Shown here: in pieces, positions 16,388-24,631 of the stretch | Layout of the letters: each line of letters opens with the position of its first letter | Position numbering within the stretch: the stretch's first letter is position 1 | Origin: Nonomuraea fuscirosea | Lineage (GTDB): Bacteria; Actinomycetota; Actinomycetes; Streptosporangiales; Streptosporangiaceae | Length of the DNA: 64,000 nucleotides | Direction of reading: 5' to 3' | Assembly: GCF_003001935.1 (NCBI RefSeq) | Contig: NZ_PVNG01000005.1 | Coordinates: 248,001-312,000, forward strand | Translations under genes and position numbers: made by a program | Notes under the pieces: generated by a model | Database searches by the model: none | What the model saw: only the letters and a program-made list of their open reading frames with translations | What the model was told of the DNA's origin: nothing

Positions 16388-17766
16388 CGAACTCCGGCAT
16401 TGTCACGATCGATCCCACTTCGGGGGATGAGCTGGGTTTCTACCCGTACACCACTCCCGAGGGCGTCGACCGGGTGCTCGACGCCGCCGCACGGTCGCCG
16501 TGGGCGCGGTCGAGCCCGGAGGAGCGGGTCGCGGCGATCGGCCGGCTCGGCGACCTCCTGGCGGAGCGGCGCGAGCCGTTCGCCGCGCTGATCACCCAGG
16601 AGATGGGCAAGCCGATCGCGCAGGCGCGGGCCGAGATCGACAAGTGCGTCGCGGCCTGCCGCCACTACGCCGGTGAGCTGCCCGGCCTGCTGCGGCCGGA
16701 GACGTTCGACCTGGACGGCGACACCGGGATCGTGCGGATCGTCCCGATCGGGGTGGTGTTCGCCATCCTGCCGTGGAACTACCCGTGGTGGCAGGTCATC
16801 CGGGCGATGCTGCCCGCGATCGCGGCCGGTGACACCGTCGTGCTCAAGCACGCCGAGTCCGTCACCGGGAACGCGCTGGCGATCGAGGAGGCGTTCGGCC
16901 AGGCGTTCGGTGCGGACGTGCTGCGGACCGTCGTCGTCGACGCGCAGGCCGCCTCGGCCGTCATCGGGGATCCGCGGGTCGCCGCCGTCACCTTCACCGG
17001 CAGCGACCGCGTGGGCGCGCTCGTCGCCGCGCGGGCCGGCGCCGCGCTGAAGAAGTGCGTGCTGGAGCTCGGCGGGTCAGATCCGTTCGTCGTCCTGGCC
17101 GACGCCGACATTCCCGCCGCGGCCGCCGCCGCGGCGCGCTCCCGGTTCCTGAACAACGGGCAGAGCTGCATCGCCGCCAAGCGGATCCTCGTCCACCGCG
17201 ACGTACGGGACGCGTTCGCGGACGCGCTCATCCCGCACGTCCGCGAACTGCGGGTCGGCGATCCGGCGGACGAGCAGACCGACGTCGGGCCGCTCGCCCG
17301 CCACGACCTGCGCGACACCCTGCGCGACCAGCAGGCCCGGGCCCTGGCGGCGGGCGGCCGGCTGATCGCGCGGGCCGACGCGCCGGAATCCGGCCGGGGC
17401 GCGTGGTTCGCGCCGTCGGTGGTCGAGGTGGACGGGCCCTCGGTGCTGCTGTCCGAGGAGACGTTCGGCCCGCTCGGGGCGCTCACGACCGGCGCGGACG
17501 ACGACGAGCTCATCGCGCTCGCGAACGCCTCCCGGTACGGGCTGAGCAGCAGCGTGTGGAGCACCGACGACGACCACGCCGCCGCCGTGGGCGCCCGGAT
17601 CCAGGCCGGGGCGGTCTTCGTGAACACGATCTCGGCGACCGATCCGCGCCTGCCCACCGGCGGCGTCAAGGCCAGCGGGTACGGGCGCGAGCTCGGCCGG
17701 TGGGGGCTGCACGAGCTGGCCAACGTCCAGGCCGTGCGCGTCCGTCGAGGGGTACACCATGGATGA
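16384..17766 (+). CDS. NAD(P)-dependent aldehyde dehydrogenase (succinate-semialdehyde dehydrogenase-like)
   Basis: A 460-residue ALDH. The catalytic Cys262 is in FLNNGQSCIAAKR, and the general-base Glu228 is in VLELGGSDPF. PWNYPWWQVIR lines the cofactor site, and the C-terminal LPTGGVKASGYGRELG is characteristic of the GabD/SSADH group. It oxidises an aldehyde to an acid. Following the TPP decarboxylase, it probably takes that enzyme's product. The GTG overlaps the previous stop by four bases. Confidence 0.92.
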   Translation: MTNSGIVTIDPTSGDELGFYPYTTPEGVDRVLDAAARSPWARSSPEERVAAIGRLGDLLAERREPFAALITQEMGKPIAQARAEIDKCVAACRHYAGELPGLLRPETFDLDGDTGIVRIVPIGVVFAILPWNYPWWQVIRAMLPAIAAGDTVVLKHAESVTGNALAIEEAFGQAFGADVLRTVVVDAQAASAVIGDPRVAAVTFTGSDRVGALVAARAGAALKKCVLELGGSDPFVVLADADIPAAAAAAARSRFLNNGQSCIAAKRILVHRDVRDAFADALIPHVRELRVGDPADEQTDVGPLARHDLRDTLRDQQARALAAGGRLIARADAPESGRGAWFAPSVVEVDGPSVLLSEETFGPLGALTTGADDDELIALANASRYGLSSSVWSTDDDHAAAVGARIQAGAVFVNTISATDPRLPTGGVKASGYGRELGRWGLHELANVQAVRVRRGVHHG

Positions 17767-18766
17767 CGTGAGTCAGGCCGAGGTGGTGCTGTCGGGTTAC
17801 GGCCCAGTCGGCCGGGCCTTCGCCGGGCACCTGGCGGAGCACGCCGGCGAGCTGGCCCGGCGGCACGGCGTCCGGCCGGTCGTCCGCGCCGTCCGCGCGA
17901 GCACGGCGCAGTGCCTGCTCCAGCCGGGCGAGCCGGTGCCGCCGCGCCCGGAGTGGAGCCCGCTCGGCCCGCTGGCGGAGACGCTCGACCGGACCGGGGC
18001 CCGCGTGCTCGTCCAGGCGGTGCCGTCCTCACCCGGCGTGCGGCGGCAGGCCGCCGACGAGGCCCTGCTCGCGTTGCGGCGCGGGGTGCACGTGGTCACG
18101 GCCACGAAGAGCCACCTGCTCACGCACTGGCGCGAGCTCGGCGAAACGGCTCGCGCGCACGACGCCATGATCCGGATCTCCGGCGCGACCGGGGCCGCCC
18201 TTCCGGCCGGTGACCTGGCCAGGACGGGGCTGCGCGGCCTGGGCTGCGCGACGATCAGGGCCTGCCCGAACGGCACCGTCACGTACGTCCTCGACCGCCT
18301 CGCCGCCGGCGACCCGCTGCCGGACGCGATCCGCGAGGCGCAGCGCCGCGGCATCGCCGAGGCGGACCCCACCGCCGACCTGTCCGGCGCCGACTCCGCC
18401 ACGAAGGTACGGCTGCTGGCGGCGCTGGCCTGGGGCTGGGACCCGGCGTCGGTGCGGGTGGCGGCGCAGGCCGTGGACGGGTCCGGCGCCGCCGCCGCGC
18501 TGGACGCGCTCTCCAGGGGGCGCCGGCTGCGCGCCGTGGCGAGCGCCCGCGCCGACCGGCCGCTGCTCGTCGAGGTACGGCTGGAGGAGACGGAGCCGGG
18601 TGATCCCCTGTACGCGCTCTCCGGGCCGGAGAAGGCGGTCGTGTTCGGCTGTCAGGAGGCCGGGGACGTGGTGGTGAGCGGCGGGCGGTCGAGTCCGCTG
18701 GGGGCGGCACTGGCCCTCGTCAAGGACACCATCGACGTCACGGCCCCGCGCCTCGGCTTCTTCTAG
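17759..18766 (+). CDS. Homoserine dehydrogenase-family oxidoreductase
   Basis: A 335-residue enzyme. The N-terminal NAD(P) fold begins VVLSGYGPVGRAFAGHL. The catalytic domain contains CPNGTVTYVLDRL and GIAEADPTADLSGADSATKVRLLAAL, the homoserine-dehydrogenase signature with the conserved Glu-Asp-Lys set. It lacks the ACT domain of feedback-controlled biosynthetic forms. Placed in a degradative operon, it probably oxidises a hydroxy amino acid or reduces a semialdehyde, rather than serving threonine synthesis. Its ATG overlaps the ALDH stop. Confidence 0.87.
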   Translation: MDDVSQAEVVLSGYGPVGRAFAGHLAEHAGELARRHGVRPVVRAVRASTAQCLLQPGEPVPPRPEWSPLGPLAETLDRTGARVLVQAVPSSPGVRRQAADEALLALRRGVHVVTATKSHLLTHWRELGETARAHDAMIRISGATGAALPAGDLARTGLRGLGCATIRACPNGTVTYVLDRLAAGDPLPDAIREAQRRGIAEADPTADLSGADSATKVRLLAALAWGWDPASVRVAAQAVDGSGAAAALDALSRGRRLRAVASARADRPLLVEVRLEETEPGDPLYALSGPEKAVVFGCQEAGDVVVSGGRSSPLGAALALVKDTIDVTAPRLGFF

Positions 18767-18823
18767 CCCCGCCCGGCTTCTTCTCGTAACGCTTTTCTGA
18801 CACGCGCGACCCAGGAGTGATTC

Positions 18824-19408
18824 GTGAGAGTACCCCCCATCACCCCGAGCGAACTCTCCGACGAGCAGCGCCCGCTCGACGAACACGTCCGGCGGATGCT
18901 GCGCGAGCTGCGCGCCCCGTTCACCTCGACGGACGAGAACGGCGCGCTGATCGGGCCGTTCCCGGTGATGCTGCGCTTCCCCGGGCTGGCCCGGCCGCTG
19001 CTGGAGTGGTTCACGACCGTCACCGACGGGAGCGTGCTGCCGGCGCGGGTGCGCGAGGTCGCCGTCCTCACCACGGGGTCCCGGCACGGCGCCGCGTACG
19101 AGCTCTACTCCCACAGCCGGGTCGCGGCGGCGGTCGGGCTGCCGGACGACGTGGTCGCGGACCTGGTCGCCGGACGGCGACCGGCGGGGCTGAGCAGGCA
19201 GGAGGCGGTCGCGTACGACGTGGCGGCGGGCCTGCACGACGGCGGGCCGCTGCCCGCGACGCTCTACCGGGCCGCGGTCGGGGCGTTCGGGGAGACCGGC
19301 ATGGCGGAGCTCGTCTTCCTCATCGCCCAGTACGCCGGGATCTCGCTGCTGCTCAACGCCTACGACGTCCCGGTGCCGTCGGACGCCTCTGGAGGGTCGC
19401 GTCCGTGA
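18824..19408 (+). CDS. Carboxymuconolactone decarboxylase (CMD/AhpD-like) family protein
   Basis: A 194-residue all-helical CMD-family protein (RVREVAVLTTGSRHGAAYELYSHSRVAAAVGLPDDVV). It keeps the helix pattern and the His in YSHSR. It has no CxxC pair, so it is not an AhpD-type peroxidase partner. The reaction is unknown; it is the last gene of the operon, 57 bp after the dehydrogenase. GTG 18824 follows CAGGAGT. Confidence 0.82.
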   Translation: MRVPPITPSELSDEQRPLDEHVRRMLRELRAPFTSTDENGALIGPFPVMLRFPGLARPLLEWFTTVTDGSVLPARVREVAVLTTGSRHGAAYELYSHSRVAAAVGLPDDVVADLVAGRRPAGLSRQEAVAYDVAAGLHDGGPLPATLYRAAVGAFGETGMAELVFLIAQYAGISLLLNAYDVPVPSDASGGSRP

Positions 19409-19423
19409 GCAGGCGGCTCGGGG

Positions 19424-19687
19424 TCAGATCTCGCAGATGGTGGAATTCAGTGTTCTGGTGGCCTTGGCGTGGGTCAGCAGGCGGCCGTCTGCTCGGGGGT
19501 ACTCGGTGGAGTTCGTCGAGAGGGAGTGGCCTTCGGTGTGGTCCGCCCGCTGCCTACTGGCACCCGTCATCGTCATGGAGCGGGAGTAGCGGGACCGACC
19601 TTCTGGTACCACGCCGGTCAGCACGAACGGCCGGGCCGCCGCGGTCGCGTCCGGGCACGCGGCGATACGATACGTCGATTCCACCAC
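19424..19687 (-). CDS. Possible small protein or gene remnant, unrecognised
   Basis: An 87-codon minus-strand frame from GTG 19687 with high GC3, rich in Ser/Thr/Arg (for example GRSRYSRSMTMTGASRQR). I recognise no family, and no good Shine-Dalgarno precedes it. It may be the remnant of a longer gene, because the frame stays open upstream under the plus-strand gene. It is the only coding candidate in the 330-bp gap 19409-19738. Confidence 0.25.
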   Translation of the reverse strand: MVESTYRIAACPDATAAARPFVLTGVVPEGRSRYSRSMTMTGASRQRADHTEGHSLSTNSTEYPRADGRLLTHAKATRTLNSTICEI

Positions 19688-19697
19688 TGGAGGCGAT

Positions 19698-19742
19698 GTG
19701 TCGATCCACGCCGAGCCCGGCCGTTCGGAAGTGATCCTGTGA
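19698..19742 (+). CDS. Possible 14-codon leader peptide upstream of maleylpyruvate isomerase-like gene
   Basis: GGAGG at 19689-19693 precedes GTG at 19698, which opens MSIHAEPGRSEVIL. Its stop overlaps the GTG at 19739 (GTGA). This could couple translation of the downstream gene, which has no strong Shine-Dalgarno of its own. The evidence is only the start signal and overlap. Confidence 0.3.
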   Translation: MSIHAEPGRSEVIL

Positions 19743-20533
19743 CGGGTACGAAGCGCACCTGTGCCGACAGCATGCGCTGGCTGGCCGAGGGAACAACGAT
19801 CTTCTTCGACGCCCTGGCCGCGATGCCGGACGAGCGGCTGGACGGGCCGTCGGCGCTGGACGGCTGGAGTGGCAGGCACCTGCTGGCCCACGTGGCCGCG
19901 AACGCCGACGCGCTGCTCAACCTGGCGTACTGGGCGCGTACGGGCGAGGAGCGGCCGATGTACGCCTCCCGCGAGCAGCGCGACGCCGACATCGAGGCGG
20001 GCGCGAAACTGCCGGCGGCCGAGTTGCGCGCCTGGGCCGTACAGGCGTCCGGCGCCCTTGCGGCGCGGCTGGGCGAGCTGGACGAGCAGCAGTGGAGCCG
20101 GGAGGTGCGCACCTCCCGGGGGCAGGCCATCCCCGCGAGCGAGGTCCCTTGGATGCGCGCACGCGAGTTCATGGTGCACGCCGTGGATCTCGACGCCGGG
20201 GTGACCTTCGACGATCTTCCGGCCGGGTTCCTGGCCGCGCTGGTCGACGACATCTCCGCCAGCCGGTCCGGCGCCGGCGGCCCGACGCTGACCCTCACGG
20301 CCACCGATCACGACGGCACGTGGACGATCGCGGGCTCGGACACTTCCACCGTTGCGAGTTCAGGCGTCCCTACTGTCGCGGACTCGGACGCTCCCACCGT
20401 CGCAACCCCAGGCGCCCCCGTCGAGGTCACCGGCACCCTCGCCGGCCTGGCCGCCTACCTCTCCGGGCGTCGAGCGCACGGTGTCACCGGCCCCGACGGC
20501 GGTCCGGCACCCCAGCTTCCTGGGTGGCTCTGA
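19739..20533 (+). CDS. Maleylpyruvate isomerase-family mycothiol-dependent enzyme
   Basis: A 264-residue protein. The N-terminal DinB-like four-helix bundle (MRWLAEGTTIFFDALAAMPDERL) has the metal-ligand segment WSGRHLLAHVAANADALLNLAYWARTG. The MDMPI C-terminal domain begins after about residue 160. The family isomerises maleylpyruvate or transfers/hydrolyses groups using mycothiol, the actinobacterial thiol. An insertion at about 200-230 consists of three imperfect (S/A)-x-x-P-T-V-A units. Start GTG 19739 is chosen because the domain begins there. Confidence 0.8.
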   Translation: MTGTKRTCADSMRWLAEGTTIFFDALAAMPDERLDGPSALDGWSGRHLLAHVAANADALLNLAYWARTGEERPMYASREQRDADIEAGAKLPAAELRAWAVQASGALAARLGELDEQQWSREVRTSRGQAIPASEVPWMRAREFMVHAVDLDAGVTFDDLPAGFLAALVDDISASRSGAGGPTLTLTATDHDGTWTIAGSDTSTVASSGVPTVADSDAPTVATPGAPVEVTGTLAGLAAYLSGRRAHGVTGPDGGPAPQLPGWL

Positions 20534-20591
20534 GGCGACGCAGGCCCGTAGGCCGCTTCCGTTCAGGCACCTCCCGTCCAGGCACTTGCCC

Positions 20592-21434
20592 TTAGCGGCC
20601 GGGCGGGAAGTCCGCGCCCCGCGCGACCGCCTCCTGCCCCCGCAACTCGGCCAGCATCCCCTCCAACTGCCCGGCAACCGCGTCGTACCCCGCGCTCCCG
20701 AGCACGAGCCGCCGAGGCGGGTCGTCCTGGGTCAACGCGGCCAGCACCGCCCGGACGCCACGCGCCGGATCCCCGGGCTGCCTGCCGTCCTGCTCGATCA
20801 TGCCGGCCCGCACCTCGGCCAGCATCGGCCGGTAGTCCGGAAGGTCCCCGTCGACTGATTCGTCGGCGAAGCCGGCGTACGCCCGGGTACGGAAGGCCGC
20901 CGGCTCCACGGCGAGTACCTTGATCCCGAACGGCTCCACCTCCTGCCGCAGCACCTCGGTCAGACCTTCGAGGGCGAACTTGGCCGCGCTGTAGAAGCCG
21001 AAGCCCTGGATCCCGACCAGGCCGGCGACCGAGGACATGTTGACGATCCAGCCGCTCCGGCGCCGGCGCATGCCGGGCAGCGCGGCCCGGGTCACGGCCA
21101 GCACGGCGAAGAAGTTCAGCTCCATCACCTTGCGCAGCGCCCGGTCGTCCATGCCCTCGACGGAGCCGTACCAGCCGCGGCCCGCGTTGTTGACCAGCAC
21201 GTCGATGCCTCCGAAGCGGCTTTCTGCCTCGGCCACGGCGGCCTCGGCCTGCTTGGTGTCGGTGACGTCGAGCGGCAGGACGAGCACCCTGTCGCCGTAC
21301 GGGGCGGTCCACCCGCGTAGTTCCTCCGGGCGGCGCGTGGTCAGCACGACGCGATCCCCGCTCTCCAGCGCCGCGTCGGCGTAGGCCATGCCGAAACCGC
21401 CGGGCGTGCCGCCGGTGATGAACCAGGTCCGCAT
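20592..21434 (-). CDS. SDR-family NAD(P)-dependent oxidoreductase
   Basis: A 280-residue classical short-chain dehydrogenase. The cofactor loop TGGTPGGFG is at the N-terminus, VLVNNAGRGWYG in the middle, the catalytic Ser in NMSSVAGLVG, and the YSAAK catalytic Tyr/Lys with PAAFRTR after it. It probably reduces or oxidises a carbonyl/alcohol of unknown identity. ATG 21434 follows GGGGGAG. It is divergent from a TetR gene, with a perfect inverted repeat between them. Confidence 0.92.
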   Translation of the reverse strand: MRTWFITGGTPGGFGMAYADAALESGDRVVLTTRRPEELRGWTAPYGDRVLVLPLDVTDTKQAEAAVAEAESRFGGIDVLVNNAGRGWYGSVEGMDDRALRKVMELNFFAVLAVTRAALPGMRRRRSGWIVNMSSVAGLVGIQGFGFYSAAKFALEGLTEVLRQEVEPFGIKVLAVEPAAFRTRAYAGFADESVDGDLPDYRPMLAEVRAGMIEQDGRQPGDPARGVRAVLAALTQDDPPRRLVLGSAGYDAVAGQLEGMLAELRGQEAVARGADFPPGR

Positions 21435-21454
21435 GAGTCTCCCCCTTGCTACAT

Positions 21455-21478
21455 TCGCTACACACAACAATGTAGCGA
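21455..21478. promoter_or_regulatory. TetR operator candidate (TCGCTACA-N8-TGTAGCGA)
   Basis: A perfect 8-bp inverted repeat, TCGCTACA at 21455-21462 and TGTAGCGA at 21471-21478, lies in the 65-bp gap between the divergent SDR and TetR genes. A third related half-site, TATAGCGA, is at 21491-21498, next to the TetR start. The site should repress both genes when bound by the neighbouring TetR protein. Confidence 0.7.
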
Positions 21479-21499
21479 TATACGAGATACTATAGCGAC

Positions 21500-22225
21500 A
21501 TGAGAACCCGAGGTCAGAGCGGCGACGCCCGCGACCGGCTGCTGCTCGCCGCCGCCGAACTGCTCGACGGCTCCGGCGACCGCACGCTGTCGACCCGCGC
21601 CGTGTGCGAGCGGGCCGGCGTTCAGGCGCCCACCCTGTATCACCACTTCGGCAGCAAGCAGGGCCTGATCGACGCGGTGATCAACCACGGTTTCACTCAG
21701 TACGTCCAGCCGGCCGATCCCACGGGCGACCCGGTGGACGACCTCCGGCACGGCTGGGACCGGCATGTCGCGTTCGGGCTGGAACATCCCGCGTTCTACG
21801 CGCTGCTCTACGGGCGCGCCGAGCCCGGAAAGCCCTGCGCCGTCACCGCCCCCGCGCACGCCATGCTGCGCGAGCTGCTGACCGTGGCCGCCCGGCAAGG
21901 GCTGCTCACGGTCCCCGCCGGCGACGCGGCCGAGCAGATCCTGGCCGCGAACGTCGGCGTCACCCTGAGCCTGATCACCCAGCCCGTGGACGAGCGCGAC
22001 ATGGGGCTGTCCGACCGGGTCCGCGAGGCGGCGCTGGCCGCCGTACTCAAGCCCGCCGCCGTCCTCGAACCCGCCGCCGAACGACCGGTCCCGGGCGCCA
22101 CGACGCGGGCCGGCGCGGCGCTGACCCTGCTCGCCCTCGTCGACGAGGACCCGGCCGGGCTGACCGCCGGCGAGCACGCCCTCCTCCGCGAACTGCTGGA
22201 CCGCCTGGCCGGCGGCAAGCCCTGA
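21500..22225 (+). CDS. TetR/AcrR-family transcriptional regulator
   Basis: A 241-residue regulator with HTH at about 10-55 (LLLAAAELLDGSGDRTLSTRAVCERAGVQAPTLYHHFGSK) and a TetR_C ligand domain containing a long hydrophobic helix near 150-165. The ATG at 21500 adjoins the operator half-site, consistent with autoregulation. It probably controls the divergent SDR gene in response to an unknown ligand. Confidence 0.92.
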   Translation: MRTRGQSGDARDRLLLAAAELLDGSGDRTLSTRAVCERAGVQAPTLYHHFGSKQGLIDAVINHGFTQYVQPADPTGDPVDDLRHGWDRHVAFGLEHPAFYALLYGRAEPGKPCAVTAPAHAMLRELLTVAARQGLLTVPAGDAAEQILAANVGVTLSLITQPVDERDMGLSDRVREAALAAVLKPAAVLEPAAERPVPGATTRAGAALTLLALVDEDPAGLTAGEHALLRELLDRLAGGKP

Positions 22226-22293
22226 CGGCGGACCGGCGCCGCCATCGAGCCGGCGCTGACGGCGGACCGGCGCTGACAACGGCCCGCGCGCGG

Positions 22294-23142
22294 CTAGTCC
22301 CCCTTCACCGAGCAGACCGCCGCGCCGATCACGGGCGTGACCGCCTCCGGATGCGAGACCAGCGTGAGATGCGACCCGCCGGCGAACTTGGTGACCTTCG
22401 AGCCGGCCCGCTTCGCCATGGACAGCTGCGACTCGATCGTGATGATCTTGTCGCCGGTGCTGGCGAAGTACCAGGACGGGATCTTCTTCCACGCCGCGGC
22501 CCGTGACGGCGTCTGGAACGCGGCCGTCGAGGCGGCCCGCTGCGTGGCCCACAGCCGCTCGGCGACGTCCCCGGGCAGGTCCGAGGCGAACGAGCGGACG
22601 AAGGCGTCCCGCTTGAGGTACAGGTCGCTGGCCCCCACGGGCGCGTTCGCGTAGGAGGCCTTGTCGTACAGGGTGTCGGGGGCGCCGCCGAGCGCGGAGC
22701 CGGACCCGCTGAGCTGGGCGGTGGTCTCGCCCGTGTCCGGTGCGGCCGCGTCCACGTACACCAGTGCCTTGACGTTGGGGGCGTCCGCGGCGGCGTTCGT
22801 GATGACGGAGCCGCCGTAGGAGTGCCCCACGAGGACGACCGGGCCGGAGACGGTCTTCAGGAACGCCGCGACGGTGGCGGCGTCGCTGTCGAGGTTGCGC
22901 AACGGGTTCCCGATGGCGCGCGCGGTGTAACCGGCCTTGCGCAGGGCGTCCACCTCTCCGTCCCAGCTGGACGCGTCCGCCCACGCGCCGTGCACCAGGA
23001 CGACCGTCGGCTTGGCGGAGCCCGCTGGACACGGCAGCGGGCTGCGCGCCCGCGCGGCGGCCGGATGCGTCACGGCCGGCGCGACCGCCACGGTCAGCGT
23101 GGCCAGGATCGCCACAGGCTTTCCCGCTGTTGTACGGCTCAT
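22294..23142 (-). CDS. Secreted alpha/beta hydrolase
   Basis: A 282-residue exported hydrolase. An N-terminal signal peptide (AILATLTVAVAPAVTHPAAARA) precedes the domain. TVVLVHGAWADASSWDGEV carries the oxyanion hole, LVGHSYGGSV the GxSxG nucleophile, and GSHLTLVSHPEAV the catalytic His. It resembles the salicylate-esterase/EstC-like group of small esterases. ATG 23142 follows GGGGGAG. Transcribed alone; the substrate is unknown. Confidence 0.88.
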   Translation of the reverse strand: MSRTTAGKPVAILATLTVAVAPAVTHPAAARARSPLPCPAGSAKPTVVLVHGAWADASSWDGEVDALRKAGYTARAIGNPLRNLDSDAATVAAFLKTVSGPVVLVGHSYGGSVITNAAADAPNVKALVYVDAAAPDTGETTAQLSGSGSALGGAPDTLYDKASYANAPVGASDLYLKRDAFVRSFASDLPGDVAERLWATQRAASTAAFQTPSRAAAWKKIPSWYFASTGDKIITIESQLSMAKRAGSKVTKFAGGSHLTLVSHPEAVTPVIGAAVCSVKGD

Positions 23143-23353
23143 CTCGTCTCCCCCATCGGCGCTCGTCCCCATATCGCGCGCTGACCAGGGACTTCTCCTT
23201 TCCAGTAAGCCGCGCCCCTAACTCGGCGGACGCGTCCCCCGTGCGAGCTACCGCGGAATGTCCACCGCGCGGTGACGATTCGCGAGCTGCGATTTCCTAC
23301 CGTTCTCGGCAGGACCGCGGCGCTCCGGCCGCGGCCAGTGCGAGGGAGTCGTC

Positions 23354-24631
23354 ATGCGGCTGTTGGAGCAACTCGTGGTCGGCGTGGCGGCCACCCCCCA
23401 CCGGCGGCAGGGCCGTGAGCACGGTCCCTCGCCGCGGTGGTCGCCGGTCCCGCCCGGCCGCTACGCTCTTGCGGTGATCGCATTCCGGCGGATCGCCGAC
23501 CTGTGGCAGCGGCTTGACGTCGTGCTCCGCGACCTTTCCCTCGCGCTGCTGCTGGGCGTCGCCGCGCTCGTCCCGGCGCTGCACGGCCAGGGGACGCAGG
23601 TCGGTGACCTGCCGGCCCGTCCGTTCGACGCGCTGGCGTACCTGGTGATCGCCCTGGAGTGTCTCCCGCTCGCCGTGCGCCGGCGCCGGCCGGCCGTGGC
23701 CCTCGTCCTGGTGTCGCTCGGCTTCGTCCTCGACGGGCTCCTCGCCTACCGCACGTTCGCCAGCATCGCGCTGCCGATCGCGCTCATCAGCGCGGGCGCC
23801 CATCTCGAACGGGGCCGGCGGCTCACCGCCGTCCTGCTCTCGGTGGCGTACGTGCCGCTGGCGATCGCGCTCAACCGGCTCGGCTCGGCCGAACGGCTCG
23901 ACGGGTACGTGGTCTTCTACCTGATCCTGGTGCTCGCGTGGGGCGTCGGCGCCTGGCTGCGCAACACCAGGGCCGCCGAGGCCGAACGCCGCCGCCACGT
24001 CGCCGAGGCCACCCGTACCGCCGAACGCACCCGCATCGCCCGCGAGCTGCACGACGTGGTGACCCATCACGTGACCGCGATGGTCGTCCAGACCGAGGCC
24101 GCCCGCTACCTGACCGCCGCGCCCGACCGGCTCGACTCCACGCTCAGCGCCGTCACCGACACCGGCCGGCGGGCCATCACCGACCTGCGCCACATGCTCG
24201 ACCTGCTCGATCCCGGCCACCACCCGGAGGCCAGGGCGTCCTCGACGGCCGGCGACCTGCACGCGCTCGTGGAGCAGACGCGCCAGGCCGGGCAGCCGGT
24301 CGAGTTCACCGAGGAGGGCACGGCCGCGGATCCGGCCGGCAGCGCGGAGTTCGTCACCTACCGGGTCGTCCAGGAGTCTCTGACGAATGCCCTCAAATAC
24401 GCCCACGGCGCCCCTACTGTGGTCCGCGTGCGCTACGGCAAGAAGGAGATCAGCGTGGAGGTCAGTACCGAGGGTTCCGGCTCGCGAGCCGGCTCTCCCG
24501 GCGGGAGCGGGCGCGGGCTGACCGGGCTGCGCGACCGGGTCGACGCCCTCGGCGGCGAGTTCAGCGCGGACGAGCAGGCGGGCGGCGGCTTCGTGGTACG
24601 CGCCCTCGTCCCGGCGGGGAGCCCGTCGTGA
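23354..24631 (+). CDS. NarL-type sensor histidine kinase
   Basis: A 425-residue membrane kinase. About five membrane helices (60-205) are followed by a HisKA_3 domain with phospho-acceptor His in RIARELHDVVTHHVTAM. The HATPase then has the N-box VVQESLTNALKYAHGA and GRGLTGLRDRVDALGG. No extracytoplasmic sensor domain is visible, so it probably senses the membrane. ATG 23354 has GGGAG at good spacing. GTG 23474, preceded by -10-like TACGCT, would remove 40 unusual N-terminal residues. The stop overlaps the response regulator start. Confidence 0.9.
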   Translation: MRLLEQLVVGVAATPHRRQGREHGPSPRWSPVPPGRYALAVIAFRRIADLWQRLDVVLRDLSLALLLGVAALVPALHGQGTQVGDLPARPFDALAYLVIALECLPLAVRRRRPAVALVLVSLGFVLDGLLAYRTFASIALPIALISAGAHLERGRRLTAVLLSVAYVPLAIALNRLGSAERLDGYVVFYLILVLAWGVGAWLRNTRAAEAERRRHVAEATRTAERTRIARELHDVVTHHVTAMVVQTEAARYLTAAPDRLDSTLSAVTDTGRRAITDLRHMLDLLDPGHHPEARASSTAGDLHALVEQTRQAGQPVEFTEEGTAADPAGSAEFVTYRVVQESLTNALKYAHGAPTVVRVRYGKKEISVEVSTEGSGSRAGSPGGSGRGLTGLRDRVDALGGEFSADEQAGGGFVVRALVPAGSPS

